Part shown: one piece after another, positions 38,932 to 50,062 of the stretch | Layout: every line of letters starts with the position of its first letter | Numbering within the stretch: position 1 is the first letter of the stretch | Assembly (NCBI GenBank): GCA_026745465.1 | Contig: JACYXH010000175.1 | Coordinates: forward strand, 2,739,501-2,803,500 | Direction: 5' to 3' | DNA from: Lota lota | Taxonomy: Eukaryota > Chordata > Actinopteri > Gadiformes > Lotidae | DNA: 64,000 nt | Notes under the pieces: generated by a model | Told to the model about the DNA's origin: nothing | The model's input: the letters and a program-made list of their open reading frames with translations, nothing else | Databases searched by the model: none | Made by a program: the position numbers and the translations under genes

Positions 38932-39788
38932 CTTTTTCTATTGAGCACCTCTACAATATAAAGTAGGCCAAAATAAATCCAGTTTTTACAGTTGATTAAA
39001 GGGAAAAAACACATGCCTGCGGTCCACTTCAACAGCCTGGTTTTCATGACCGTCCTACAGGAAGCAATAAATGGTGTTAAATATTAAACAATGACAGGAG
39101 TCTATTCCATGGGGATGGTGTTAGTGTGAAAGCTCATTATTATGTGAGAGGGTTAAGTGATCCCAGCATCTTCCCGGAAAGTTCCTTGAAGCCACCTCCA
39201 CCACCCACAGATCCCTAAATACTGCCCAACATTTCTGTGCGGATAAGTTATTCATGAAAACCAGAGCTTTGTTACGGCTATCAAACTTTGATGCCGTTAT
39301 CCGACACTGTAAGCATTGCCAGCTACAGCGGGAAAAGAGTTCAGAGATTAAACATTGCATTTTTGCGTTGAGCATTGTTTATGGGTTGCTTTGTCAGGCA
39401 TTGAAAAACAGAACAAGGAGAAGATTTTTGTGGTGTAGTTTCTTTCTTTTTCTTTCTTCTTCTGATGGAGCCTTGCTGCCAGGGAAGCAAACCATGTGCC
39501 TACATTTATTATAATGAAAAAATGGGTTTGTACATGGGGGGAGATGGTTTCATTTTTATGAAATCCTTTGTTGTAATTTTCTTCCCTTCCTTTTCCTCCA
39601 TCCCTAAGCTGGCCCGCTGATGTCGCCCACATCCTAACCTTAAGAGGAGGAGAAGCGAAAGAAGCAGAAAATCCACTCCATCACTCCACCTGTGAATGTG
39701 TGTGAGGAGGAGGGAGATTCGGGCTACACCTTAATCCTCTCCAGACATTAAGGAGCGACATTAAGGTGTCTCACGCTAATGAGTGACC

Positions 39789-39789
<1 letters not shown>

Positions 39790-39820
<31 letters not shown>
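39790..39820. repeat. Poly-C tract (31 nt)
   Basis: An uninterrupted C run, the longest in the window, eight bases before the candidate exon at 39829. Assembly length is likely approximate. Confidence 0.9.
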
Positions 39821-39823
<3 letters not shown>

Positions 39824-39828
39824 TGCAG

Positions 39829-39950
39829 GCTACAAAATCACTGCATTCACACAGCATTCGGCGGGCATTATTTATCGGGGAAATGACGCCCGCCTACATC
39901 ACCACAGCGTTGTTCGATGGGCTTAACGATGAAATCGATAGCCTGGAAAG
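39829..39950 (+). other. Candidate coding exon of unknown gene
   Basis: Preceded by a C/T tract and TCCTGCAG, followed by the donor GTAGGT. One of three frames is open through all 122 nt and includes an internal methionine at 39883 followed by TPAYITTALFDGLNDEIDSL. The sequence is complex and CpG-containing, unlike its surroundings. No partner exon was identified, so it may be a first coding exon of a downstream gene, a noncoding RNA exon or a chance match. I do not recognise the peptide. Confidence 0.3.
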
Positions 39951-40648
39951 GTAGGTTTGAGTTCCCAAAGTCATCCGTAATGTCAGTTAATTGGGCCGGC
40001 TGGCGCTGTGTGTCATCATGCGTGTATTTCTGTGTGGGTCCCCTCGTGTATGCGTCAGTCGCCTCGCTGATGGTGTGATCCAGTTACGCTGTTAGTTTTT
40101 CTTTGGTATAGTGTATCAAGTTCATCTCACACATCGATTATGTAAGCAGACTGCTGTGGTTTCATTCTGGCAACCCAATATGTTGAAAATAGCACACTTG
40201 ATTCACTTATGAATCTACAGAACGCAACAAGGGGTGAGGGCCACAGCATCGAAAGCATCGAAAATAACCGTGCGTTTAGGTGAAGTTATACTTCATGACT
40301 AACACAATACCAGAGCAATTTAGAGGCTTTTGTCATTCATTAAAGCCAGCACTGTGGAAAAACAAGCACCTTTAGCTCTTACATAACTCACCGCAGGGAG
40401 GCCATTTACTGCCATTAGCGTCTGATATGCTGCCATTAGCAGTACCTAACCCTCTTTATTTAACTTGGCCGTCAACATTATGTCATTATGTGCGACATTT
40501 GACAAGACGTAAGGTATTGAAGGTTTTTGCCAGATGCTGTTTTTTTTGGACTTGTAAATTGAACAAAGTCCAAATAGTCAGTCTGTTGTACGACCTATGA
40601 TCTGGTGAAACAAAAACGGAGAGCGCTATCACCAAACTCTCTCTTACA

Positions 40649-40690
<42 letters not shown>
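40649..40690. repeat. (CA)n microsatellite
   Basis: A CA repeat of about 20 units with degenerate CA-rich flanks to 40720. Confidence 0.93.
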
Positions 40691-41619
40691 ATACACATAC
40701 ACACACGCACACACATAAACATGACCGTGCACGGAAACATGCTTCTACACACTCACAACACCCCAAATAAAACTGGGTCAGCACACAATGAGACAAAAGG
40801 CGGAGAGAGAGACGTTGTACGGCGGTAGACATGGTCGGGTCATTATAAAACCTCCTTAAGCAGCCCCAAAGCCCTCTGCTTGATGGTCCACCAGAAGTGG
40901 CAGCTAGGTAGAGGCCACGGCAGAGCAGAGGAGCTGGTGGACCTGGCAGACATGTGAGAGGTCTGGCACCTGGCATGAGGACATGATCCGCTGAGTCAGC
41001 GCCAGAGCCACTGAGCCCGGATAACCTCGAAACGGAACAATACACACAGCCCTGGACCTCGGCCACAGACAATTATTTTTGCCTGAGCAGAGAAAGGGAA
41101 CGTCCAGCATATTACGAGGACAGCTTTTTGTTGCTGTGTCGACTCCGGATGAGCATAAAGAACGACAACTTTGGCGCTAAATGAATCGCTACAACATAGG
41201 TTACGTGCTGCCGGTTCGTAGCGGGGGAGTTTAGTAGTCCTCGGCGCCGGGGCCCTTGTGGGGTCTTTTCATCGGGGCCCTAACGACACCCTTAGCATCA
41301 TGGCCCTTATGACGCTTTCTTAGAGGCACCCAGTGTTCCGCGCCCCCCCCCCCCGCCCCGTCCAGCCCAAGGGGCTTCCTATCCGTTTAGGGCAACAGCA
41401 GGAAGTCATTACCAGACCTGCCAATCTCCACAGGGGGCTGCAGCTGTTCATTGAGGCATCATCATACAGGACACGCTTCTATAAACTATTTGGTAGATTA
41501 CACATGTTAGTCATCACCTAATTTGGGGCAGAAGAGGCCTACTGTGTCAGCCTTTTCTGAATATCATCATTTTGAGTTACTGTGGGTTTCTCTTTAGATC
41601 TCTCTTTATATTCTGTTGG

Positions 41620-41870
41620 TCTCACTCGCTCACTAACTGGTTTTCACTCACTTGCTCACTCACCCATTGTTTTCTCATTTATTTTCATTCACTCAGTCAC
41701 TAGCACACTCATTGCGTTTCATATACTCATCTTTTCATTAATTCACTCACTCACTCACTGCTTTTCACCCACTCACTGCTTTTCCCTGACTCATTCAGTC
41801 ACTAATTTACTCTCATACTGCGGTTCAATCACTCAGTCACTGTCAGTGGTTTTCACTCAGCTCACTGGCA
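41620..41870 (+). repeat. Degenerate CTCA/CACT-rich tandem repeat
   Basis: Repeated CACTCACTCACTG and TTTTCACTCA modules of variable spacing, an eroded tandem array. Confidence 0.7.
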
Positions 41871-42024
41871 TAACTTTGTGGCTCCCATCTGTCCCATGAG
41901 TAAGGGTGAGTGCTGGTGAATGAGTGCCTCTATTTTCCCAGCTGTCTCCCCCACTGGGTGACGAACACCGAGGGCAAATCTGAGAAGTCTGACTGGGGAG
42001 AAATATTGATGTGGGCTCCAAAAG

Positions 42025-42025
<1 letters not shown>

Positions 42026-42092
<67 letters not shown>

Positions 42093-42123
42093 AGACACAC
42101 TGTATACACACACACGCATACAT

Positions 42124-42191
<68 letters not shown>

Positions 42192-42330
42192 TCACACATA
42201 CACACATACACACATACTCTGAGACAGATACACAGACATAGACACACACATACACTCACACAAACACTGACACCAACACACACACACACACCCCCATGCG
42301 TGTACACACACACATGCACACACACAATCC
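42026..42330. repeat. Double (CA)n microsatellite with degenerate CA-rich tail
   Basis: Pure CA blocks at about 42027-42090 and 42127-42186, separated by TGAGACACACTGTATACAC and followed by imperfect CA-rich DNA. Confidence 0.94.
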
Positions 42331-42895
42331 CATGTGCTGCAGTGCTAATTATTGTCACTATTCAGCTTGTCATGTGGCTGTCTGCTTGCTTGGGTAACAC
42401 TGGGAGGATTTGGCTGAAAACCCAGATCTCAGCCATCACTCCATTCCTCTGGTGTTCTTAACATGTCTAATGCACGTTGACAACAGTCTTTACCTGGCAG
42501 TTACACTGGAGAGAAACGCTGTATAATGTGGAGTATTTTCAGACTAGGTATAAAAACACTAAACCTGAATACTTGGATTGGAAAGAGTTTAAAGACTTGG
42601 AGTGGACACCACAGCCTCTCACTCCTCCACTGGCGCATGAATCCACTGCCAGAGTGCAAAACCCATCGCATCAATGCATCAGTATCAAAAAACTACTTTT
42701 TCCTCACTCAACAGATCTAATGTCATCCACACGATGAAAAAGATGTCAAACTTAGAAACTAGCTCTTGGATGAGATATCAGTCCGTTGAATGACTATTAA
42801 GCACGGCGTGTCCAAGAGTTTCATTTAAAACACTTTGCTAAAGGACAGTCAGGGGTCAGGCTCTACCTGATAAGCTGTCAGTTCTGTCAGACACT

Positions 42896-42923
42896 CCCCC
42901 CCCCCCCCCCCCCCCCCCCCCCC
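42896..42923. repeat. Poly-C tract (28 nt)
   Basis: An uninterrupted C run. Confidence 0.9.
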
Positions 42924-44570
42924 GTCCCTCCTCCTCGACAGATAAAACAGATGCCACCGAGGGAATCCGACGCATGCATTCACGTTCATATCTGAAGGAC
43001 TGTGCGTATTTAATATTCTCTCTTAATGCTCTTCCTCGGTCAGTGTCTATGTGCGCCACGTCTGCAATGAGAATAAAACATGACAGAGTCAAGTGGAAAA
43101 AAGGTGGCGAGGGAAAAAGATGCAGAACCGAATTGATCTCATCAATTGAGGTGTGAACTCGAAAAACCCTCCTACTCTCGCCGTTGTCGTTGACATGAAG
43201 AGGTTCTGACAGCCGTCTCTGCAGGCGGTTCTCCTCTGTCTCCTGCAGTTGACTTCTCAGCCCTTTGATCGGCCAGCGGCTGAGCTGAACGTTTTCTCTC
43301 CGCTGTTCCAGCCCCGTCCGCCTCTGTCTGCTACCAAGCCTACTGCAGCTTGTTCCCGAGACGGGGTTGCTCTGGATTGATCTACCATGGCTAATCAAAT
43401 CATAGGCCAAAAACGTTGCATAACAGCCAGCATTGGCCTGTCTATGTCATGTCAGTGTACTGGCCTTGGAACAACCAGAGCTAATGTTATGCAGTCTGTA
43501 ACTGACTGTCGTACATGCAGTTGTCCACATACAGCAGAACAAGAAGAACAATCTCCCAATCTGTAGAAAATGTCTTCCATCTTGTTGTTGTGTCATTCCT
43601 ACAGTCCCAGCCCTTCAAAGAGGATATGGCTGTGATGCCATGTGTAATTACTGGCTCCATGTTGTGTAGTGAAGCCAGAGCGGAGCTCATATTATGGACA
43701 CATACTTTATGGGCAGATCTCCACTTAGCCTTCCTTACCTTCCAGCCCCACAGCTCTCCCTGCAAGACCCAGCAAGACAGTAATGCTGCCGCGCGATGCT
43801 CACCAATCTCGACGACCCTAACTGCAGACCCAGAGCCCCACCCCCATCAACCCAACAGCAGTAACGATCCGTAACAGCAACTGAGCAGCACCACATGGTT
43901 TCCAATATTTAGTTAGCTGGAGTTAGCTTGTGTGAGCCATGTAAAAACAAAAGATGAAAAGAAAAGATTGCACTGCAGATATCTTCACAAAATGAAGATT
44001 CGAGAGCGTGGTGAACATGAAGTAGGACCTATCGATAAGAGAGTAGGCCCAGTAGGTCTACTCTCGTTCTGTGGTTGTCAAGACGCATCACACCTCCACC
44101 CTGCCTAAATAAGATATTCCATTTCCAAGCCATAGTCTCATAGAATTTTTTTATATAAACTATATTCATTGTTCAAATATAAACCGGTTTGGAAGCTGCT
44201 GCCATTGTGGTGCATCAATTGTGGTACAGCCTGAATTGATCATTTATTTAGTCATTTTCCAAGAAATACAGAAATACAAGACCATTCAGGAATCACATAT
44301 TGAAGTCGGCCGTTGACGGCCATTACTGGAGGTCAATGGAAGAGCTGAAGGTCCAATGACAGTGACACTTCGCCGGCATCGCTTTCTCAAATGTAACGGC
44401 AACAAAAGCCCACCTTGACAGAACCAGACAGTGGAAGACTCCCCTACACCGCACTCCTCTGCCATTGTTTCTGGGTTTTTCCAGCGCTGTATATCTTCCT
44501 CATAAAATTGTAACGATGCATAGCAAAAACAATTACCCCTGCCCCCCTGCCCCCCAACCCCCACCCCCCC

Positions 44571-44572
<2 letters not shown>

Positions 44573-44602
<30 letters not shown>
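44573..44602. repeat. (CA)n microsatellite after C-rich stretch
   Basis: CA repeat of about 15 units, preceded by CCCC-rich sequence from 44537. Confidence 0.9.
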
Positions 44603-44604
<2 letters not shown>

Positions 44605-45471
44605 CCCTGATCCCCCCACATGGTGCTGGGGAAGGGAGCCTAGCGGGATGTGCAGCTAACAAGGCATTTAACAAGAAGGGGGGGGGGGGAACCCACAAAG
44701 AACTTCAAAGATTACATTCATTACACATTCACATCTCCCTCGCAAAAGTCGGAGAGAATTATACAGTGAAATGCATTATACTGATGCAGAATCTCTAGTG
44801 ACCACACAATCATCCCTTTATGCAATATCCTTTATTCGTCCCAATGGACCGAGGATGCCAGATGGCATATTACAGGTATTGGCCCGGCTAAATGTATTTT
44901 CATTTCAAATGTTTTATCTAGCATTTCTAATGTTTTATCCGGATGTATCATTTTTATTGCAGTGGTCCACTCTCCCCCATTGTTGTACTCCTCTGGCCTG
45001 CACCATGCGTCCTCCCAGCATGCTGAGCTCTGTTCCACCAGTAAAGTGTCTGTGGAACTAGGAGGCCCCAGTAGCCGGTAGCTTGCGGGGAGATCTGTTG
45101 TTGGATTGCAGCATCCCCACAACGTTCTCCTGAAGTCAATAAACAAAACAAAAACGGACGGTCTGCACAGCAATGGTGTGGATCCATCGTAAACCTCTAA
45201 GCCAGATAGAATGAGCAGAGCCTCTGGCAATAAGAAGAGCACAAATATGGAGGTCGTTTGGGCCATCATTGACCATGCTGTAAATGGCATCTAGATTTCA
45301 GATGCTTGGGGGGCCATAGTGATCCCAAAACTAAGTGGAAGGGGAAGAAATCCAGGAAAAGGATAGTATCTCTTCTTCACAGGCTGCATACGCTCTGTGT
45401 CTAACCTTTAGCTCCATCCACTTAACGATTACATTTCACGCCCTTCATTTCTTTAATCCCTCACTTCAGGC

Positions 45472-45472
<1 letters not shown>

Positions 45473-45530
<58 letters not shown>

Positions 45531-45542
45531 TGTGTGTGTGCA
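45473..45542. repeat. (GT)n microsatellite
   Basis: GT repeat with a single GA interruption near 45528. Confidence 0.94.
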
Positions 45543-47363
45543 TGTGCAATTGTGACATGCTTGACCTGTGAAATTAATTTCATGTCTAGAGATGTGTCAG
45601 GACCACCCCATTTAACAATATGAACGAATTATAAACTATCAGCAAACCAGTAGCCCATCCCCTCTGGCCTCCGAACGAGTGAATTATAGCGTGTTGCACT
45701 ACGACCGGGACATCACAAGTCATATTATTATATCCTGGCAGGGTATAGGCCCGCCACCATCAACCACTATTGCAGAGACAATTTCATTTGCAGCATAGAC
45801 CTAATGGACGCAGCTCGGTGAAGGGTGTGTGTGTGTGTGGGGGGGTGGGGGGGGGGGGAGATGATGGGAACCTTTTAAAAGGAGATTGCCTTGTAGCAGC
45901 GTGGGGGGGGGGGAGTGGGGGGGGGGTGGACATCACCAGAGGGTCCTTACCTCCTACACCTCCCTCCACTCCTCTCTTCATCTGGCTATAGTGGTACTGA
46001 GTGTAAACACATGCTCCACTGCCCCGCTCCCTACTTCCTATTTCCCATCACTTCCTGGAGAGATTGCTGGAAATACGCTTACCTGCCTGTCAGCTGTAAA
46101 CTCTGGCCCCCCTCCCAGAAGAAGCACCAGGCGCTCTATTTTATTCATCTGGCCCAGTGATTCGACAGAGGCTGTATCGGGGGATAGCAGCGGCACTTTA
46201 CGGCTGAGCTAACCCCCCACCAAAGCTTTGGACAATGTGGCTGTCAAGATGCTCAGGATGCCATGCCCTCTCTGAGTTAAACCTGCTCTCAGAGCAAGGG
46301 AACCAAGCCCTCTCTCTCTCCTGCACTCTCGCTCTCTCTCTCTGCAGAGGTCTGGTGGAGCAGCACAAGGAAATGGAAGTTGAAACATCTTGCGAATGAA
46401 TAACATCCGGTAGATTGGATTAATTTTACCTCTGAAAAAATATTGATCAATGACCAATGCCATCAATTAAGCATGCATCTTTTCCAAGACAACATTCTCC
46501 CCATGTAATGGCTTGTTTTGGCCATCTGGCTTGGAAAGCCACTGGGACATGAAGAAGTGAGATACCAAGCCCTTTAGATCACATGGCAATTGACTTTGTT
46601 AAATGGACGGATAAGATGAGACCTTCGGCAGAGCTTAGAATGAAAAGTTCCTCACATGAAGCGTATCACATCCTCCCACACTCGCCACACGACATGACAC
46701 TCTCTCATGGATAGCCGTCCATAAATAGTTAATCATGCGCCCCGTCCCACGCTTGCCTGATCATTAGTGTCTGGACCGTGTCAGCGGTCGTCACAGTGAC
46801 GTTTCCACTTCACGGTTCAAAAGTTTGTCACGGTCCAAAGGGAGGAAATATTCACTGGTGTCAGTGAGGTACCACATTTCAACGTACTGTCACGGCACTG
46901 GGGAACTCTACCGTTGTATGACCTGAGAAAATACTATTTAACCGGTCAATGGAGAAGAATCTACAGGAAGAATCCTGTAGATTTATATGTTGCCAAGGAC
47001 AAGGGAAGATGACTGAATAATTCAAAAAGGGTGTCATAAATACCAGCACATGGCCATGTTTGTGTTCTAAAGATCAAACGACACCGCCTCAAGCGTGCAA
47101 GATGTCATATTTATATCGGATGACCAGGATGTTTGTTTTTACCAAAATTGCATTATTTTGTTCCTCAGAATTGTTATTCTGATTCAAGATTCAAATCCTG
47201 ACATCAACAGGGTTACCAAGAAATGAATCCATACATAGATCTCAGTCTAGTGGGATATTGTTAGCTAGTCTTTCCAAAGCATCCACAGACATCACATTTG
47301 AACTGCTAGAATTCAAATCACAAATAAATCACAAAGACCTAACATATAATTAAATATAAATAT

Positions 47364-47593
47364 TGTGGCGATCAAAGTCGTGATCTCCGTGCTCCGTGCC
47401 GCAAGGGACCCTGGGATGGTCGGCGGAAGCGGCACCGCCACCGAGGCAGTCATGGTGACATGCATGTTTTGTGTTGTGTGGTGTGTGTTGAATAAAAGGT
47501 AACTCTCGGTGTCGTACGGTGTATGGGGCCCGAGAGCTGTTAGTAAACCGAAACCCTGGACTCTCGTCTGGTCCTTCCCTTGTCGCCGCCACA
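47364..47593. mobile_element. Probable solo LTR (230 bp)
   Basis: Starts TGTGGCG and ends CGCCACA, giving a 7-bp terminal inverted repeat with canonical TG...CA ends. It is flanked by matching ATAT on both sides (47360-47363 and 47594-47597), a 4-bp target duplication in AT-rich DNA. An AATAAA lies at 47491-47496, where an LTR polyadenylation signal would be expected. No gag/pol sequence is adjacent, so it would be a solo LTR of an LTR retrotransposon. A short miniature element is the alternative. Confidence 0.55.
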
Positions 47594-47760
47594 ATATATT
47601 GTAGCAGTATTCCCTTGCCGCACGCCACCTAGGAGGCTTTACTGGGTTCCTCCGACACCAGGACACACGTTGATGATGAGCACAGCGGTTTATTGTTCAG
47701 TTTGAATTAATATTGCACACAGAGCAGTTGTTCAATGCTGCCATGTCAGAGCTCTCCTTG

Positions 47761-47875
47761 AGTGTGTGTGGTGATGGCTGGTTTATCCTGTGTGCATTGA
47801 TTTCCCAATGCACCACAGGTGTGTCTGACTTGGGCCAGGTGAGGCTTCTTAAACCAGCCATCATCCACACACACT
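47761..47875. repeat. Foldback repeat with about 25-bp arms
   Basis: Left arm 47761-47785 (AGTGTGTGTGGTGATGGCTG then GTTTA), right arm 47850-47875, its reverse complement with one extra base. The loop is about 64 nt. It lies 170 bp from the solo LTR. Confidence 0.75.
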
Positions 47876-48970
47876 CCACATCTATATAAATATACATATA
47901 AAATAATAATGACTGGAATAGTGGAAAGGCCTGGGGCAGAGGCACCCATATATCGCTTGGAATAGCCAGAGCTCAGTCACTGCAGACCCATGATTATAGA
48001 GCTAAAGGCTTAAGGCCGAATTCTACTTCTGCATTGGTGCATTCTCGAGGCATTGGTACGTTGCATAGGTCTCCATGTCACCGGCGTAGCTAGCAGAGCC
48101 CGTCTCCGTAGATTAGCCCGGCTTCGTCTTTGCTGCTTCATTTTCCGGTTCATTTAAGAACGATAAGGAGGTTTGCCTATACGTTCATTATGACATAATC
48201 TCCCTATGAAAAAACACGTGATGTCACTGAAAGAGTGACTTATGGTGAACGACGCTCAGAATCACTCAGAATGCATGAAGGCAAGCACCCACGGTGTATC
48301 GCTATGGCGGCTATTGCTTACGAGTCAGGATCTACCATATGCTTTGTCAAATGCTTTGTCCACCAGCTGCCAAGCTCAAGGGCCTGGGAAGACCTTGAGA
48401 GTAGCCCTGGCTGCCAGAGGAGCCGGTGCATTAGCACATGTAGCACATACACAGCACATATAGAATAGCATTAGAAAGCAGGGACGCATGGAATATCAAT
48501 GTAACGCACCCAAGCTACAGATTTATTTAGTTCACAATTCACACTCTTCAGGAGTTAATGTGTCTTTGTAGGATTGCTGTTTGAACCTTTCATTGCTGTA
48601 ACAGCCATTGTTTATTTATTTATTATTTGCTTCGTTTACTTACTTTGCTTACTAAATGTCAAAATGAGCCCCACTCTTTTACACTGTTAAATGTTTTTGG
48701 GATGACACGAGGTGAACTGCCGTTTTGCAGCGTAAAGGGCAGAAAGCGGCCGTACCTAACACTGCTGTGCTCAAAATGACGGGGAATATTTAGCCTTGTT
48801 AGCAAAATCTAGATGATGCAGTGCAGCAGATGAGTAATGGCTTGTCCCTCCACGCAGATAAACAGGCAGCGGTGCTGCTGAGGTCCAGATAGTACAGGAA
48901 CACATTCCAGTTCGCCCTGTGTGACCTCGCACTGCATGCTTTCAAGTTGCTGAACCCAGACACCTAAGTC

Positions 48971-49227
48971 CATTGTGGTGTTCTGTATTTGTATTGTAAT
49001 GTAAGGAGTTAGATACATCGTGGTGTTTTGTGTATGGATTGTAATGTATGGAGTTAGGTGCATTGTGGTGTTTTGTTTATGTATTATAATGTAAGAAGCT
49101 AGGTACATTGTGGTGTTCTGTGTATGGATTGTAATGTAAGGAGTTAGGTCCATTGTGGTGTTTTGTTTATGTATTATAATGTCAGGAGCTAGGTACATCG
49201 TGGTGTTGTGTGTATGTATTGTATGGG
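48971..49227 (+). repeat. 45-bp minisatellite, about 5.5 copies
   Basis: Units begin CAT(T/C)GTGGTGTT and contain TGTATTGTAATGTAAGGAG or variants. Because 45 is divisible by three, a 15-residue periodic frame appears on the minus strand; it is not regarded as a gene. Confidence 0.88.
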
Positions 49228-49330
49228 TGGGGCGAGCACATCTTAATGTGCAATGAAGCCGACCTAAACATAACTCTGAGCTCTGTGACGAAGAGCTGCA
49301 GCCCTCAACACTCTGCTTGAGGTCTGAGGT

Positions 49331-49412
49331 GGGGTGTGTGTGTGTGTATGTGCGTGTATGTGTGTGTGTCTCCGTGTGTGTGTGTGTGTGTAAGTGTATG
49401 TGTGTATGTGTT
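49331..49412. repeat. Imperfect (GT)n microsatellite
   Basis: GT-rich with ATGT and CCGT interruptions. Confidence 0.88.
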
Positions 49413-50031
49413 TGCCTGCATGTGGACCTTTGAGATCATTTTTTCTCAGGTAAGGCAGACCACTCCAGCTGCTCTCTGACAGCGTAGATGATGGTGGATT
49501 CAGGATGAAAGCTAGAAGATATTTTCTTTCTAGGATCTAACCTTAGGGTACATTTGCAAAGCTCTTTTCTGAATTTTATTTTGTGTTTCAATAAAGCCTG
49601 CAGTGGGACTCCAGTTGCACTTATGCTTTAGTCAACAAGGACGCCCTCACAATGTTTAGCAGCAAAATGTGTGCAGGGTGAAGTAATGACTCTTCTGTTA
49701 GTGAAAGTAAAGAGCAATGAATAACAATTGCTAATAAATACATGAACACCAAGAATACAAGTTTCATTGAGGTTATATGAGGTTCATTAGAGTGAATAAC
49801 CCACGAAATAGCACTTCGATTGAAAATTATATAATTGAGTTAGGGTGCACTTAAAGGAAATGTGTTTTCATGTACTTTGAATCTCATGAATGTTAAACAG
49901 TTGCTGTCATTTATACCTGGGGAACAACAAATCTAAAAACGTAGTTGCATCATCTACTGATGCCATCATACACAATCTGAACTGAAAAGAAACAGTAAAT
50001 GTTTGATGCATTTAGTCAGCTTGATAATTAT

Positions 50032-50062
50032 TGTGTGTGTGTGTGTGTGTGGGGGGGGGGGG
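50032..50062. repeat. (GT)n followed by poly-G
   Basis: A short GT repeat passing into a G run of 12. Confidence 0.88.

Larger units (their letters stand above)
40691..47363. other. Intergenic, no supported gene
   Basis: Unique sequence interspersed with the repeats listed. A short dyad, GAGAGTAGG...TCTACTCTC, lies at about 44039-44066, and G-rich tracts lie at 45838-45924. The 46450-46850 stretch is complex and non-repetitive and is discussed as a possible conserved noncoding element. A 184-codon minus frame at 42856-43410 lacks any recognisable feature and includes a poly-C-derived Gly run. Confidence 0.5.

Noticed and set aside
42856..43410. 184-codon minus-strand frame
   Set aside because: No recognisable motif, a Gly run derived from the poly-C tract, and no matching splice context; probably chance.
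44832..45290. 152-codon minus-strand frame with a hydrophobic amino part
   Set aside because: No family resemblance, no supporting neighbouring exons, and the hydrophobic part is not followed by a recognisable domain.
47313..47666. 117- and 92-codon minus-strand frames
   Set aside because: They lie across the probable solo LTR and show no retroelement protein motif.
48809..49198. Minus-strand frame with 15-residue repeats
   Set aside because: Explained by a 45-bp noncoding minisatellite.
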